Counted from the stretch's first letter, positions 1 through 5,839 are shown. The stretch: DNA of 8,324 nucleotides from an uncultured Prevotellaceae bacterium (GCA_946644025.1 CAMPCG010000116.1:1-8324); one strand, 5' to 3'. The notes: generated from the sequence alone by a model not told the origin. Translations and numbers: made by a program.

Positions 1-175
1 TTACCTCTGTTATGGCAATCGTTGTTTTATAGGCGACTATTATACAGATAGGGCTACTGTACCAACTTATCATAGTTGGCATGAGGATACCTTCGCTATA
101 GTTGACATTCTTGAATGCGATAGAATCGCTAATTTTTCTTGTCACGTACTTGTTCACACCATCTTTCGCGGACAT
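1..175 (-). other. open frame running off the left edge; possible frameshifted continuation of the gene above
   Basis: A minus-strand frame is open from an ATG at 175 (MSAKDGVNKYVTRK...) to the window edge, 58 codons without a stop. Its later part (SDSIAFKNVNYSEGILMP) reads like ordinary protein and follows naturally after the RDKK end of the 129-251 frame if one A is dropped from the A5 run at 133-137. It could be the rest of that gene after a frameshift, or chance. An open frame of this length in AT-rich DNA is weak evidence, and there is no ribosome binding site at 175. Confidence 0.25.
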
Positions 176-251
176 CTATCATTTGTTGGAAAGCCTCGGC
201 ATATTGCTCAGGGCTCTCATAGCGTTTGAGACTGTTTTGTTCCGTCATCAT
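129..251 (-). CDS. small hypothetical protein or 5' end of a frameshifted gene
   Basis: This 40-codon frame starts at a double ATG (251 or 248) and stops at TAG (129-131). The peptide begins MMTEQNSLKRYESPEQ and is mostly charged and helical, with no signal peptide or membrane segment. I do not recognise a family. The start at 251 is preferred over a farther upstream ATG at 347 because a candidate promoter -7 box (275-282) lies just upstream of 251 and the extra N-terminal residues look like translated non-coding DNA. The leader is A-rich with no Shine-Dalgarno site, as is usual in this phylum. The frame ends just after a run of five A (minus strand). Removing one A would join it to the open frame that continues to the window edge, so this may be the start of a longer, interrupted gene. 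Confidence 0.4.
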   Translation of the reverse strand: MMTEQNSLKRYESPEQYAEAFQQMIDVRERWCEQVRDKKN

Positions 252-274
252 GCTTCGTTTTAAGTTCAACGCTG

Positions 275-302
275 CAAATTTAGTGAATTTTATCGACTTC
301 AA
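275..302 (-). promoter_or_regulatory. weak candidate Bacteroidota promoter for the leftward small gene
   Basis: On the minus strand TAAATTTG (282-275) fits the Bacteroidota -7 consensus TAnnTTTG. The best -33 partner is CTTG just upstream, with 17 nt between boxes rather than the 20 seen at the three strong promoters in this window. It lies 23 nt upstream of the ATG at 251. Confidence 0.35.
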
Positions 303-389
303 GGTATGATTTGGCAGAAATATGTTGCAAGAAGTTGCAAATTGCAAATTTTTCTATCATACTTGTCAGAAAGTATTACTTTATTCCTC

Positions 390-512
390 GTCAGCAGAAA
401 GGACGTGAACGGCGACGGCACAGTGGACGTGGCCGACATAGGCACTATCATCGACGAGATGGCGGCCAACGCACGACGGGAAGGCGGCTTGTCGGAGGTC
501 GTTGAAGATTGA
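390..512 (+). pseudogene. detached C-terminal tail with one EF-hand/dockerin-like calcium loop
   Basis: The frame ending at TGA (510-512) encodes a typical tail of secreted Bacteroidota proteins. The key stretch is DVNGDGTVDVADIGTIID, with acidic or Asn residues spaced as D-x-N-x-D-G-x-V-D-x-x-D, the pattern of dockerin type I/EF-hand calcium loops. It ends in REGGLSEVVED. Such motifs usually sit at the extreme C-terminus of large secreted enzymes or adhesins. Here no such body precedes it. Upstream of about 390 the DNA becomes abruptly AT-rich and the frame reads as low-quality peptide back to an ATG at 306. There is no credible start or signal peptide, so I read it as the remnant of a larger deleted gene, not a 68-residue gene. 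Confidence 0.6.
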
Positions 513-532
513 AAATGGAAGATTGAAGATTG
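504..532 (+). repeat. short imperfect direct repeat GAAGATTGA
   Basis: GAAGATTGA occurs at 504-512 and again around 518-532 as an overlapping pair. It starts inside the stop of the dockerin-like remnant and fills the gap before the terminator hairpin at 561. Its function is unknown. Confidence 0.5.
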
Positions 533-560
533 GTGACAGAACAGTGGTGATTGCAAAAAC

Positions 561-594
561 AGGGCGAATTGTTTGGCAGTTCGTCCTGTTTTTT
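561..594 (+). terminator. hairpin plus T-run, copy A of a repeated element
   Basis: AGGGCGAATTG (561-571) pairs with CAGTTCGTCCT (577-587) through an 11-bp stem with two G-T wobbles and a TTTGG loop. It is followed by G and six T (588-594) and preceded by an A-run (555-559). This has the form of an intrinsic terminator for rightward transcription and could also work leftward. It would close transcription from the dockerin-like remnant and insulate the ABC gene. The loop is also the -33 box of the next promoter. A close copy lies at 7330-7354. Confidence 0.6.
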
Positions 595-603
595 GTAATT
601 TTG
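572..603 (+). promoter_or_regulatory. Bacteroidota primary-sigma promoter for the ABC ATPase gene
   Basis: TTTG at 572-575 and TAATTTTG at 596-603 are separated by exactly 20 nt and match the -33/-7 Bacteroidota consensus (TTTG, TAnnTTTG). Transcription should start near 608-611, leaving a leader of about 40 nt before the ATG at 650. The -33 box forms the loop of the terminator-like hairpin. Confidence 0.7.
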
Positions 604-649
604 CCGGAAATTACGACAAACGGGCTGTTACGAGCTTGATTTCCTATAC

Positions 650-1417
650 ATGATTGAAGTAAAGAACCTATACAAGTCGTTCGACGGGCGCGAGGTGCTC
701 CACGACATCAACATCACTTTTGAGGACGGCAAGACCAACCTCATCATCGGTCAGAGCGGCAGCGGCAAGACGGTGCTGATGAAGAACCTTGTGGGCCTCT
801 TCGAGCCGACGAGCGGACAGGTGCTCTACGACGGGCGCGACTTTGTGAAGATGTCTAAACGTGAGAAGGTGATGATGCGGCGCGAGATGGGCATGATATT
901 CCAGAGCGCGGCGCTCTTCGACTCGCTGTCCGTGCTGGAGAACGTGATGTTCCCGCTGGACATGTTCTCGTCGATGAACCTCCGTGAGCGTCAGAGGCGG
1001 GCCATGGACTGCCTGTCGCGTGTGAACCTCGTCGGGGCGGAGAGCAAGTTTCCCGGCGAGATAAGCGGCGGTATGCAGAAGCGCGTGGCCATTGCCCGCG
1101 CCATTGCCCTCAACCCGAAGTACCTCTTCTGCGACGAGCCTAACTCAGGCCTCGACCCGAAGACCAGCCTCGTCATCGACGAGCTGTTGAGCAGCATCAC
1201 CCACGAGTTTGACATCACCACCATCATCAACACTCACGACATGAACTCGGTGATGGGCATCGGCGAGAACATCCTCTTCATCAACGAGGGGCGCAAGGGC
1301 TGGCAGGGCCAGTCGTCGCAGATTATGGACTCGACGTGCAAGCCGCTCACCGACTTCATCTTTGCCAGCGACCTGCTCAAGGAGATGCGCAGCGCCGTGC
1401 AGGCCGCGAAGGGGTGA
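650..1417 (+). CDS. ABC transporter ATP-binding protein, MlaF-like
   Basis: This 255-residue cytoplasmic ATPase has a complete set of ABC motifs: Walker A GQSGSGKT (34-41), Q-loop IFQ (83-85), signature ISGGMQKR (138-145), Walker B YLFCDEP with Glu163, D-loop SGLDP (166-170) and switch His196. The NSGLDP after Walker B and overall similarity match the MlaF/Ttg2A group, which powers phospholipid transfer between the two membranes with an MlaE permease and MlaD substrate-binding protein. It is normal length for that family. Neither mlaE nor mlaD is visible. The gene has its own promoter and hairpin insulator instead of following a permease gene, which is unusual. The start at 650 is supported by MIEVKNLYKSF, a standard ABC beginning. 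It ends facing the minus-strand operon. The family call is firm; the exact substrate is inference. Confidence 0.9.
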   Translation: MIEVKNLYKSFDGREVLHDINITFEDGKTNLIIGQSGSGKTVLMKNLVGLFEPTSGQVLYDGRDFVKMSKREKVMMRREMGMIFQSAALFDSLSVLENVMFPLDMFSSMNLRERQRRAMDCLSRVNLVGAESKFPGEISGGMQKRVAIARAIALNPKYLFCDEPNSGLDPKTSLVIDELLSSITHEFDITTIINTHDMNSVMGIGENILFINEGRKGWQGQSSQIMDSTCKPLTDFIFASDLLKEMRSAVQAAKG

Positions 1418-1436
1418 AGGTAGAGGCCCCAAGGGC

Positions 1437-1530
1437 AAAGCTCCCCTACGGCCCCCGAGGGGGCTTCTATAGTCTTGCTATTCATGGAAGAGACTATCGT
1501 GTCCCCCTCGGGGGACGAAAGGGGGGCTTT
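1437..1530. repeat. long GC-rich inverted repeat (REP-like doublet), likely bidirectional terminator
   Basis: The left arm (1437-1467, core CCCCCGAGGGGG) is an imperfect reverse complement of the right arm (1501-1530, core CCCCCTCGGGGG). The interior continues the symmetry with ATAGTCT (1469-1475) and AGACTAT (1491-1497), so the whole 94 bp folds around about 1483. Each core is itself palindromic. It lies between the ABC gene stop (1417) and the convergent barrel-protein stop (1494-1496), and the right arm is coding for the barrel protein. It is a good candidate for terminating both genes. The layout resembles the interior repeat at 2302-2450, suggesting a dispersed repeat family. Confidence 0.7.
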
Positions 1531-2822
1531 ATCCGGATTCCAAATTGCAGTTTCAGGCTGGTGGGTTTATCCTTGAAGAAATTTTGCACGCTGCTTCCGT
1601 TGTCGAAGTAGTGAGCTATGCCGGGTTCGGCATAGAGGGCGATGTCGGTCGCGCCAACGGGGATTGAGTATTGCAGTCCCAGGCTGGCAGCGGCCGACCA
1701 TTGCATTTTGTCGCGGTCCATGCTACGCTCCACGCCCTCGGCATTTTGCCGTGCGGCTACGTTCCAGTCGGCCTGTATTCCCGCTGCGGCGTAGGCGCTG
1801 AAGGCTCCCAGACGGAAGAGCCGGTAGCTGAGGCCGAGGGGGAGACCGACATAGTGCAGGGTCTGCTGTTGGGTCATTTGCTGGCTGCCGATGACTTGGG
1901 TAAAGTCTGAGCGCAGCCGCGTGTAGACCACTCCCGAGGTGAGCGACAGGCGGGCGCTGAGCGGATAGTTGAGTGTGAGGCCGAAAGCTACGGGCTGATA
2001 GTGGTGCTGGCGCTCCTCATAGCCCGAGAGGAAGATGGGTCCTTGCCGCCGGGACGCCGGCATATTGGCCTCGTCGAAGGTGCTGGCATAGCTCTTGGCC
2101 AGGGCGTCGGCCATGAACACGCCGTTGCTGCCCTCCTTTGCGCCAAGGCTGTTCATGGCGTAGAGGCCGAGGGAGGGGCGTGAGAGGGGGGAGGGGGAGG
2201 CTACGTTGGTTTTGTGGGGGTCGTGGGGGTCGTGGGTTTTGTGGGGTTTGTGGGAGGCTTGGGATGGGAGGATGGCCAGGGAGTCCTCTGGCGCAGCCCC
2301 TCCCCTCCCCTCGAGGGGAGGGGTCAGGGGTGGGGTCTTAGACTGTTCTTCGGGAGGAGTGGCCTGTGCGATGGTGGTGGATGAGTTACTGACCCCACCT
2401 CCGACCCCTCCCGGCCTCTCTCTGTCTTCCCCCAAGGAGGAGAGGGGAGCGGCTGCGCGCAGCTTCTTTACATAATCTATTGTTGCATCGTCTGCCACGC
2501 CGCTTTCTTTCATACTATCTTCTGACATGCCAGTCTCGGCCACGCCGCTTTCTTTCATACTATCTTCTGACAAGCTGGCCTCAGCCATGCTGACCATCGA
2601 CTCCTTCTGTTGACTTTCATGACTCCACCAGAGGAACCCGCCGCTGCCACAGACGAGGGCTGCTACCGCTGCTGCAGCAGCCCAACGTCGCAGGGGCACG
2701 AAACGGGCCTGGCGGCGACGGGGCAGCGCCGCCTCGATGTCGTCCCACAGCCCTTCGGGAGCCGGAGTCTCATAGTCGGCCAGCTTGTCGTGAAGCTGTT
2801 GTGTCCAGTTGTCCTGTTTCAT
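1494..2822 (-). CDS. anti-sigma-like N-terminus, membrane helix, long linker and PorT-like outer-membrane barrel
   Basis: This is a 442-residue protein. Residues 1-45 are a short cytoplasmic region (start MKQDNWTQQLHDKLADYE, then LWDDIEAAL), the layout common in Bacteroidota proteins encoded next to ECF sigma factors. Residues 47-66 form one hydrophobic helix. Residues 67-255 are a low-complexity linker with a 15-residue tandem repeat (about 84-113), Pro/Gly-rich segments from a palindromic repeat (about 125-176) and an H-P-H-K/D stretch (191-206). Residues 265-432 look like a PorT/OMP_b-brl_2 barrel, with LHYVGLPLGLSYR (322-333) and LQFGIRIK at the end. The final ten residues (PPFRPPRGTR) come from the repeat at 1437-1530. 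The start at 2822 is chosen because its ATG overlaps the sigma stop (ATGA); longer upstream frames lie inside the sigma gene. Anti-sigma function is inferred from position and layout. Confidence 0.85.
   Translation of the reverse strand: MKQDNWTQQLHDKLADYETPAPEGLWDDIEAALPRRRQARFVPLRRWAAAAAVAALVCGSGGFLWWSHESQQKESMVSMAEASLSEDSMKESGVAETGMSEDSMKESGVADDATIDYVKKLRAAAPLSSLGEDRERPGGVGGGVSNSSTTIAQATPPEEQSKTPPLTPPLEGRGGAAPEDSLAILPSQASHKPHKTHDPHDPHKTNVASPSPLSRPSLGLYAMNSLGAKEGSNGVFMADALAKSYASTFDEANMPASRRQGPIFLSGYEERQHHYQPVAFGLTLNYPLSARLSLTSGVVYTRLRSDFTQVIGSQQMTQQQTLHYVGLPLGLSYRLFRLGAFSAYAAAGIQADWNVAARQNAEGVERSMDRDKMQWSAAASLGLQYSIPVGATDIALYAEPGIAHYFDNGSSVQNFFKDKPTSLKLQFGIRIKPPFRPPRGTR
2205..2252 (-). repeat. 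degenerate 9-bp repeats coding for an His-Pro-rich stretch
   Basis: On the plus strand GTGGGGGTC-like units repeat several times. On the minus strand they encode HKPHKTHDPHDPHKTN (residues 191-206 of the barrel protein). The period of nine keeps the frame, so unit gain or loss would change linker length without disrupting the barrel. Confidence 0.65.
2302..2450. repeat. palindromic repeat doublet inside the barrel-protein gene
   Basis: Positions 2302-2323 are a perfect 22-bp palindrome centred on TCGA. The stretch 2308-2337 is matched in inverted orientation by 2391-2420 (shared GACCCCACC and GACCCCTCCC blocks), with about 53 bp between. A further hairpin lies at 2406-2447 (CTC-rich arm against GGAGAGGGG). 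The DNA is read in frame as residues about 125-176 of the linker, including TPPLTPPLEGRGG. The architecture of two GC-rich inverted arms around a 30-55 bp centre is shared with 1437-1530. Confidence 0.65.
2494..2583 (-). repeat. two tandem 45-bp units in the linker coding region
   Basis: The first 34 bp of each unit (2494-2527 and 2539-2572) are identical, and the remaining 11 bp have diverged. Both encode SEDSMKESGVA plus a variable end (residues about 84-113). A partial third start (GCCATGC) follows at 2584. The unit is a multiple of three, so copy-number change would keep the frame. Confidence 0.85.
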
Positions 2823-3385
2823 GTCCTTTGCTTGTTTTGATATTCCGAAATCATCTTTGCCAACATGCGTTTCGCCCTGAAGAAGATGGACGACGAGGTA
2901 TTCTCCTTGACGCCCAGCAGTTGGGCTATCTCCCTGTGTGAGCGTCCCTCGAAGACGAAGAGGTTGAGCACCGTGCGGTAGTTTGTCGGCAGTCGTCCTA
3001 TCAGCTCCGTGAGCACCTCGGGCGTCATGTCGCCCACGTCGGGCTCCTCCTCGCCGTCGTCGGCCATGTCGGCCACCTCCCCGCCGGCCCCCACCTGCAC
3101 GAAGCGGCCCCTGGAGCGCAGATGGTCGATGGCCCTGTTGCTGACGATGCGGGCCACCCACGCCTTGAGCGACCCCTCGCCGCGATAGCTGAACTGGCCA
3201 ATGGTGGTGAATATCTTCACGAAGCTGTCCTGCAGTACGTCGCGCACCTCGTCGCGCTCGGCCACATACCTCAGCCCCACGGCCATGGCGTAGTCGGCGT
3301 AACGGTCGTAGAGCCGGCGCATGGCCTCACGGTCGCCCCGGCACACCGACTCAAGCAGTTGCTTCTCAGTCTCAACCTTGACCAT
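2819..3385 (-). CDS. ECF-family RNA polymerase sigma factor
   Basis: This is a 188-residue sigma-70-like factor with only regions 2 and 4, as in the ECF group. Region 2 spans about 21-92 (LYDRYADYAMAVGLRY, then VRDVLQDSFVKIF, then WVARIVSNRAIDHLR). Region 4 spans about 124-178 (LIGRLPTNYRTVLNLFVFEG, helix-turn-helix HREIAQLLGVKENT). The acidic linker between them (about 102-120) is typical. It should direct RNA polymerase to a small stress or envelope regulon. The ATG at 3385 has purine-rich AGGGAG and AGGTGAAG stretches just upstream, inside the 12-bp gap and the end of the lipoprotein gene. Its TGA overlaps the ATG of the barrel protein (ATGA), implying coupled translation. It is probably held inactive by that downstream protein, which is inference. 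Confidence 0.95.
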   Translation of the reverse strand: MVKVETEKQLLESVCRGDREAMRRLYDRYADYAMAVGLRYVAERDEVRDVLQDSFVKIFTTIGQFSYRGEGSLKAWVARIVSNRAIDHLRSRGRFVQVGAGGEVADMADDGEEEPDVGDMTPEVLTELIGRLPTNYRTVLNLFVFEGRSHREIAQLLGVKENTSSSIFFRAKRMLAKMISEYQNKQRT

Positions 3386-3397
3386 CGCTCCCTTTCT

Positions 3398-4012
3398 TCA
3401 CCTCACTCTCCCCTTCGTATTATAATATAATATGGTGGGGGTGTTCAGCCTCCGCTCCTCCGTGCGGCCAGTTTCCAAGTTTGTCACCTGGAATCCGTCT
3501 ACGGGTATGGCCACCGACCACATTCCCGTAGCAATCTGCCGCACGGCGCTGGCGTTCTCCCTCGACAGCAGCCCGACGCGCCACCGCTCATTGCCGACGG
3601 TGGCCTCAAACGAGCAGGTATTGAAGAATAGCTGCGTGCTTGAGACTACCTGCATCGACACGAAGGCCAGGTAGAGCGACTGCTCGCTGTAGCCCTGTTC
3701 GCGCACCTTTATGACAGCGGGCTCATTGACGGCCTCGACCGTAGCGCCGGGGAAGCACAGCCCGGCGAGATAGTCGTGGGGCAGGCGCAGGTGTATCGTC
3801 GTGGCGCCCGTCACCGTCATGCGGGCCGTGTCCACCACCTGCCTGTTCACCGACCACTCGCCCTCGTAGACGCCCACGTTGTAACCAGGGTCGCTCTGCT
3901 TGTAAGTGCCGGCGGTGTCATCATCACCGACGCCGGGCTGGCACCCCGCCACTGCCGTCAATGCAGCGGCCACTAACGCCGCCACGCCATATCGCTTCAT
4001 CGTTTTCATCAT
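3398..4012 (-). CDS. small lipoprotein, first gene of the sigma-factor operon
   Basis: This is a 204-residue protein. It has a classic lipoprotein signal: basic MMKTMKRYG, hydrophobic AALVAAALTA, lipobox AVAGC with Cys24. An acidic patch (GDDD, 29-32) shortly after the Cys loosely resembles Bacteroidota surface-export signals. The rest is beta-rich with no motif I recognise; YNVGVYEGEWSVNRQ (44-58) suggests a lipocalin-like or DUF-type small barrel, but that is a guess. The start at 4012 (or the adjacent ATG at 4009) is preferred over 4075 because it puts the signal peptide at the N-terminus. The stop lies 12 bp before the sigma start, so the genes are probably one transcript. A lipoprotein directly upstream of an ECF sigma gene may report on envelope state or be an early target; neither can be shown here. 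Confidence 0.85.
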   Translation of the reverse strand: MMKTMKRYGVAALVAAALTAVAGCQPGVGDDDTAGTYKQSDPGYNVGVYEGEWSVNRQVVDTARMTVTGATTIHLRLPHDYLAGLCFPGATVEAVNEPAVIKVREQGYSEQSLYLAFVSMQVVSSTQLFFNTCSFEATVGNERWRVGLLSRENASAVRQIATGMWSVAIPVDGFQVTNLETGRTEERRLNTPTILYYNTKGRVR

Positions 4013-4250
4013 CGTTCTTGTTAGTTTACTCTTTAAACGATAAAAAGCCGGAATCTTGCACCTGGGAAGCGACATTTTTACCCCGCCGACGCACTATTTA
4101 ACAGTTTTTAATCAGCGGCCGTGCAGGATTTCTCCCCCACCCTCGTTTACGTGATAGATTGAGGCCATCAAACTGGCCCGGCTCTGTCCCTCAGACCTTG
4201 GACGGTCCAAACAACATGAAACAAGTAATAACCAAATAAAAGAAAGCATT
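4013..4250. promoter_or_regulatory. divergent intergenic control region
   Basis: These 238 bp separate the leftward sigma operon from the rightward VWA lipoprotein and must hold both promoters. I see no clear TTTG-20-TAnnTTTG promoter on either strand, unlike the other intergenic regions. That would fit control by an alternative sigma factor, possibly the ECF factor encoded here. The notable sequence is the inverted repeat TTGGAC-G-GTCCAA at 4198-4210, about 40 nt before the VWA start. A seven-codon frame (ATG at 4216, TAA at 4237-4239) precedes the VWA gene but is probably incidental. Confidence 0.4.
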
Positions 4251-5780
4251 ATGAAGAAGACCATTTTCAATCTCTCCCTGGCCGCACTGAGCTTGCTGGC
4301 GGCAGGGTGTGTAGTGTCTGGCGAGAACGAAACGATGTATGCCAGCGAGCCGAACATTTACGGTAAGAGCTACGAAGCCGGCGAAGACCTTCCCAGCAGC
4401 GGCGACAAGTTCGGCGAGTTTGCCGACAACCCCTTCGTGAAGACCTCGATGCAGCCCGTGTCGACCTTCTCCGTCGATGCCGACGGTGCGTCGTATGCCA
4501 TCCTGCGCCGATGCCTCAATAGCGGTTATGAGGTCAATCCGTCGAGCGTGCGTATTGAGGAACTGCTCAACTATTTCACCTTCGACTATGCCTCGCCTAC
4601 CGACGGCAACAGCGTGGCCATCAATGCCGAGGTGGGCTATTGCCCTTGGAACACCGAGCATTTCCTGCTGCGGCTGGGCATCAAGGGCAAGGAACTGACC
4701 GAGGCCGAGATGCCACGGGCCAACTTCGTGTTCCTCGTCGACGTCTCCGGCTCGATGGCAACCAACGACAAGCTCTTCCTGCTGAAGGCTGGACTGCGTG
4801 AGCTGGTGAGCAATATGAATCCAGACGACCGCATCTCCATCGTCACCTATTCTGGCGAGGTGAAGAAGGTGCTGGAGTCGACGCTGGTCAAGGATGCGCC
4901 AACCATCATTCAGGCCATCGACCTGCTCAATGCCAGTGGCTGCACCAATGGCGGCGAGGCGCTGAAGATGGCCTACGAGGAGGCCCTGGAGAACTATGAC
5001 CCGAAGGCCAACAACCGCATCATACTGGGCACCGACGGCGACTTCAACGTGGGCGTCACCAGCACCGAGGCACTCACCGAGATGGTGGAGAGCTACGCCA
5101 AGCGGGGCATCTACATGACCTGCCTGGGCTTCGGCATGGGCAACCTGAACGACGCGATGATGGAGAGCATCAGCAACCACGGCAACGGCACCTACCACTA
5201 CATCGACAGCGAGGACGAGATGACAAAGGTGTTCATACACGAGCGGGAGCGATTCGTCAGCGTGGCCAACGACGCGAAGTGCCAGGTGACGTTCTCGCCC
5301 GACATCGTCAGCGAGTACCGCCTCATCGGCTACGAGAACCGAGTGATGAGCCACGAGGACTTCGAGAACGACGAGAAGGACGCCGGCGAGATAGGTGCCG
5401 GACAGACCATCACGGCCCTCTACGAGCTGGTGCTCAACGCCGACTACTCGCCCCTCACCTCCAAGCCCTCACACCCAGGCACCCCGTTCGCCACCTTCGA
5501 CTTCCGCTACAAGAAGTCGCTCGACGGCGAGAGCATCCCCCTGCAGAGGGTGCTCACCATGGACGACATCTTCAGCCAGAGCAACTGTACGAACGACTTC
5601 TACTTCGCTGCCGGCGTGGCCGCCTTCGGCATGACGCTGCGCCAGTCGCCCTATAAGGCCAACGCCTCGCTGGCCATGGCCCGTATGCTCGTGGAAGAAA
5701 ACATCGGCAAAGCCCCACACGGCTATCGCGCACAGCTGCTCCAGCTCATAGCCAATGCCAAATTTCAAGAACAGGAATGA
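4251..5780 (+). CDS. YfbK-like von Willebrand factor A domain lipoprotein
   Basis: This is a 509-residue lipoprotein. The signal MKKTIFNLSLAALSLLAAGC gives lipidated Cys20. After a short linker comes the N-terminal domain usual in this family (about 60-150; PVSTFSVDADGASYA, then VNPSSVRIEELLNYF). A VWA domain follows (about 157-335) with an intact metal site: DVSGS (164-168), Thr232 in SGCTNGGEA, and Asp262 in TDGDFNVG. The C-terminal part (about 345-505) matches the DUF3520-like end of YfbK proteins. VWA MIDAS domains bind partner proteins through a divalent metal. The protein should be anchored to a membrane facing the periplasm or cell surface. It is slightly shorter than E. coli YfbK (about 575) but looks whole. 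Its divergent placement beside the sigma operon suggests shared control; the function of the family is poorly known. Confidence 0.93.
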   Translation: MKKTIFNLSLAALSLLAAGCVVSGENETMYASEPNIYGKSYEAGEDLPSSGDKFGEFADNPFVKTSMQPVSTFSVDADGASYAILRRCLNSGYEVNPSSVRIEELLNYFTFDYASPTDGNSVAINAEVGYCPWNTEHFLLRLGIKGKELTEAEMPRANFVFLVDVSGSMATNDKLFLLKAGLRELVSNMNPDDRISIVTYSGEVKKVLESTLVKDAPTIIQAIDLLNASGCTNGGEALKMAYEEALENYDPKANNRIILGTDGDFNVGVTSTEALTEMVESYAKRGIYMTCLGFGMGNLNDAMMESISNHGNGTYHYIDSEDEMTKVFIHERERFVSVANDAKCQVTFSPDIVSEYRLIGYENRVMSHEDFENDEKDAGEIGAGQTITALYELVLNADYSPLTSKPSHPGTPFATFDFRYKKSLDGESIPLQRVLTMDDIFSQSNCTNDFYFAAGVAAFGMTLRQSPYKANASLAMARMLVEENIGKAPHGYRAQLLQLIANAKFQEQE

Positions 5781-5839
5781 ACGAGTAAGGAGCAGAACAC
5801 CGCTTTTTCCATCCTTCCGCGCATTTTTCCCCGACAAAG

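Noticed and set aside
1437..2450. CRISPR array or insertion sequence
   Set aside because: Repeats are palindromic pairs without regular spacers, and no transposase or Cas gene is present.
2206..2475. Plus-strand frames of 67-89 codons across the repeat region
   Set aside because: They are translations of low-complexity repeat DNA opposite the barrel-protein linker.
2823..3161. N-terminal extension of the barrel protein (start at 3161)
   Set aside because: The extra residues are the sigma gene read out of frame; the ATGA overlap at 2819-2822 gives the natural start.
4013..4075. Upstream start of the sigma-operon lipoprotein at 4075
   Set aside because: It would bury the lipoprotein signal after 21 residues; the double ATG at 4012/4009 puts the basic-hydrophobic-lipobox order at the N-terminus.
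4191..5354. 387-codon minus-strand frame opposite the VWA gene
   Set aside because: It is antisense to a clear lipoprotein with intact VWA metal site; the translation is rich in H, V, A and L with no domain, as expected for the shadow of a GC-rich gene.
5781..5839. Terminator after the VWA gene
   Set aside because: T-rich runs are present but no stable stem precedes them.
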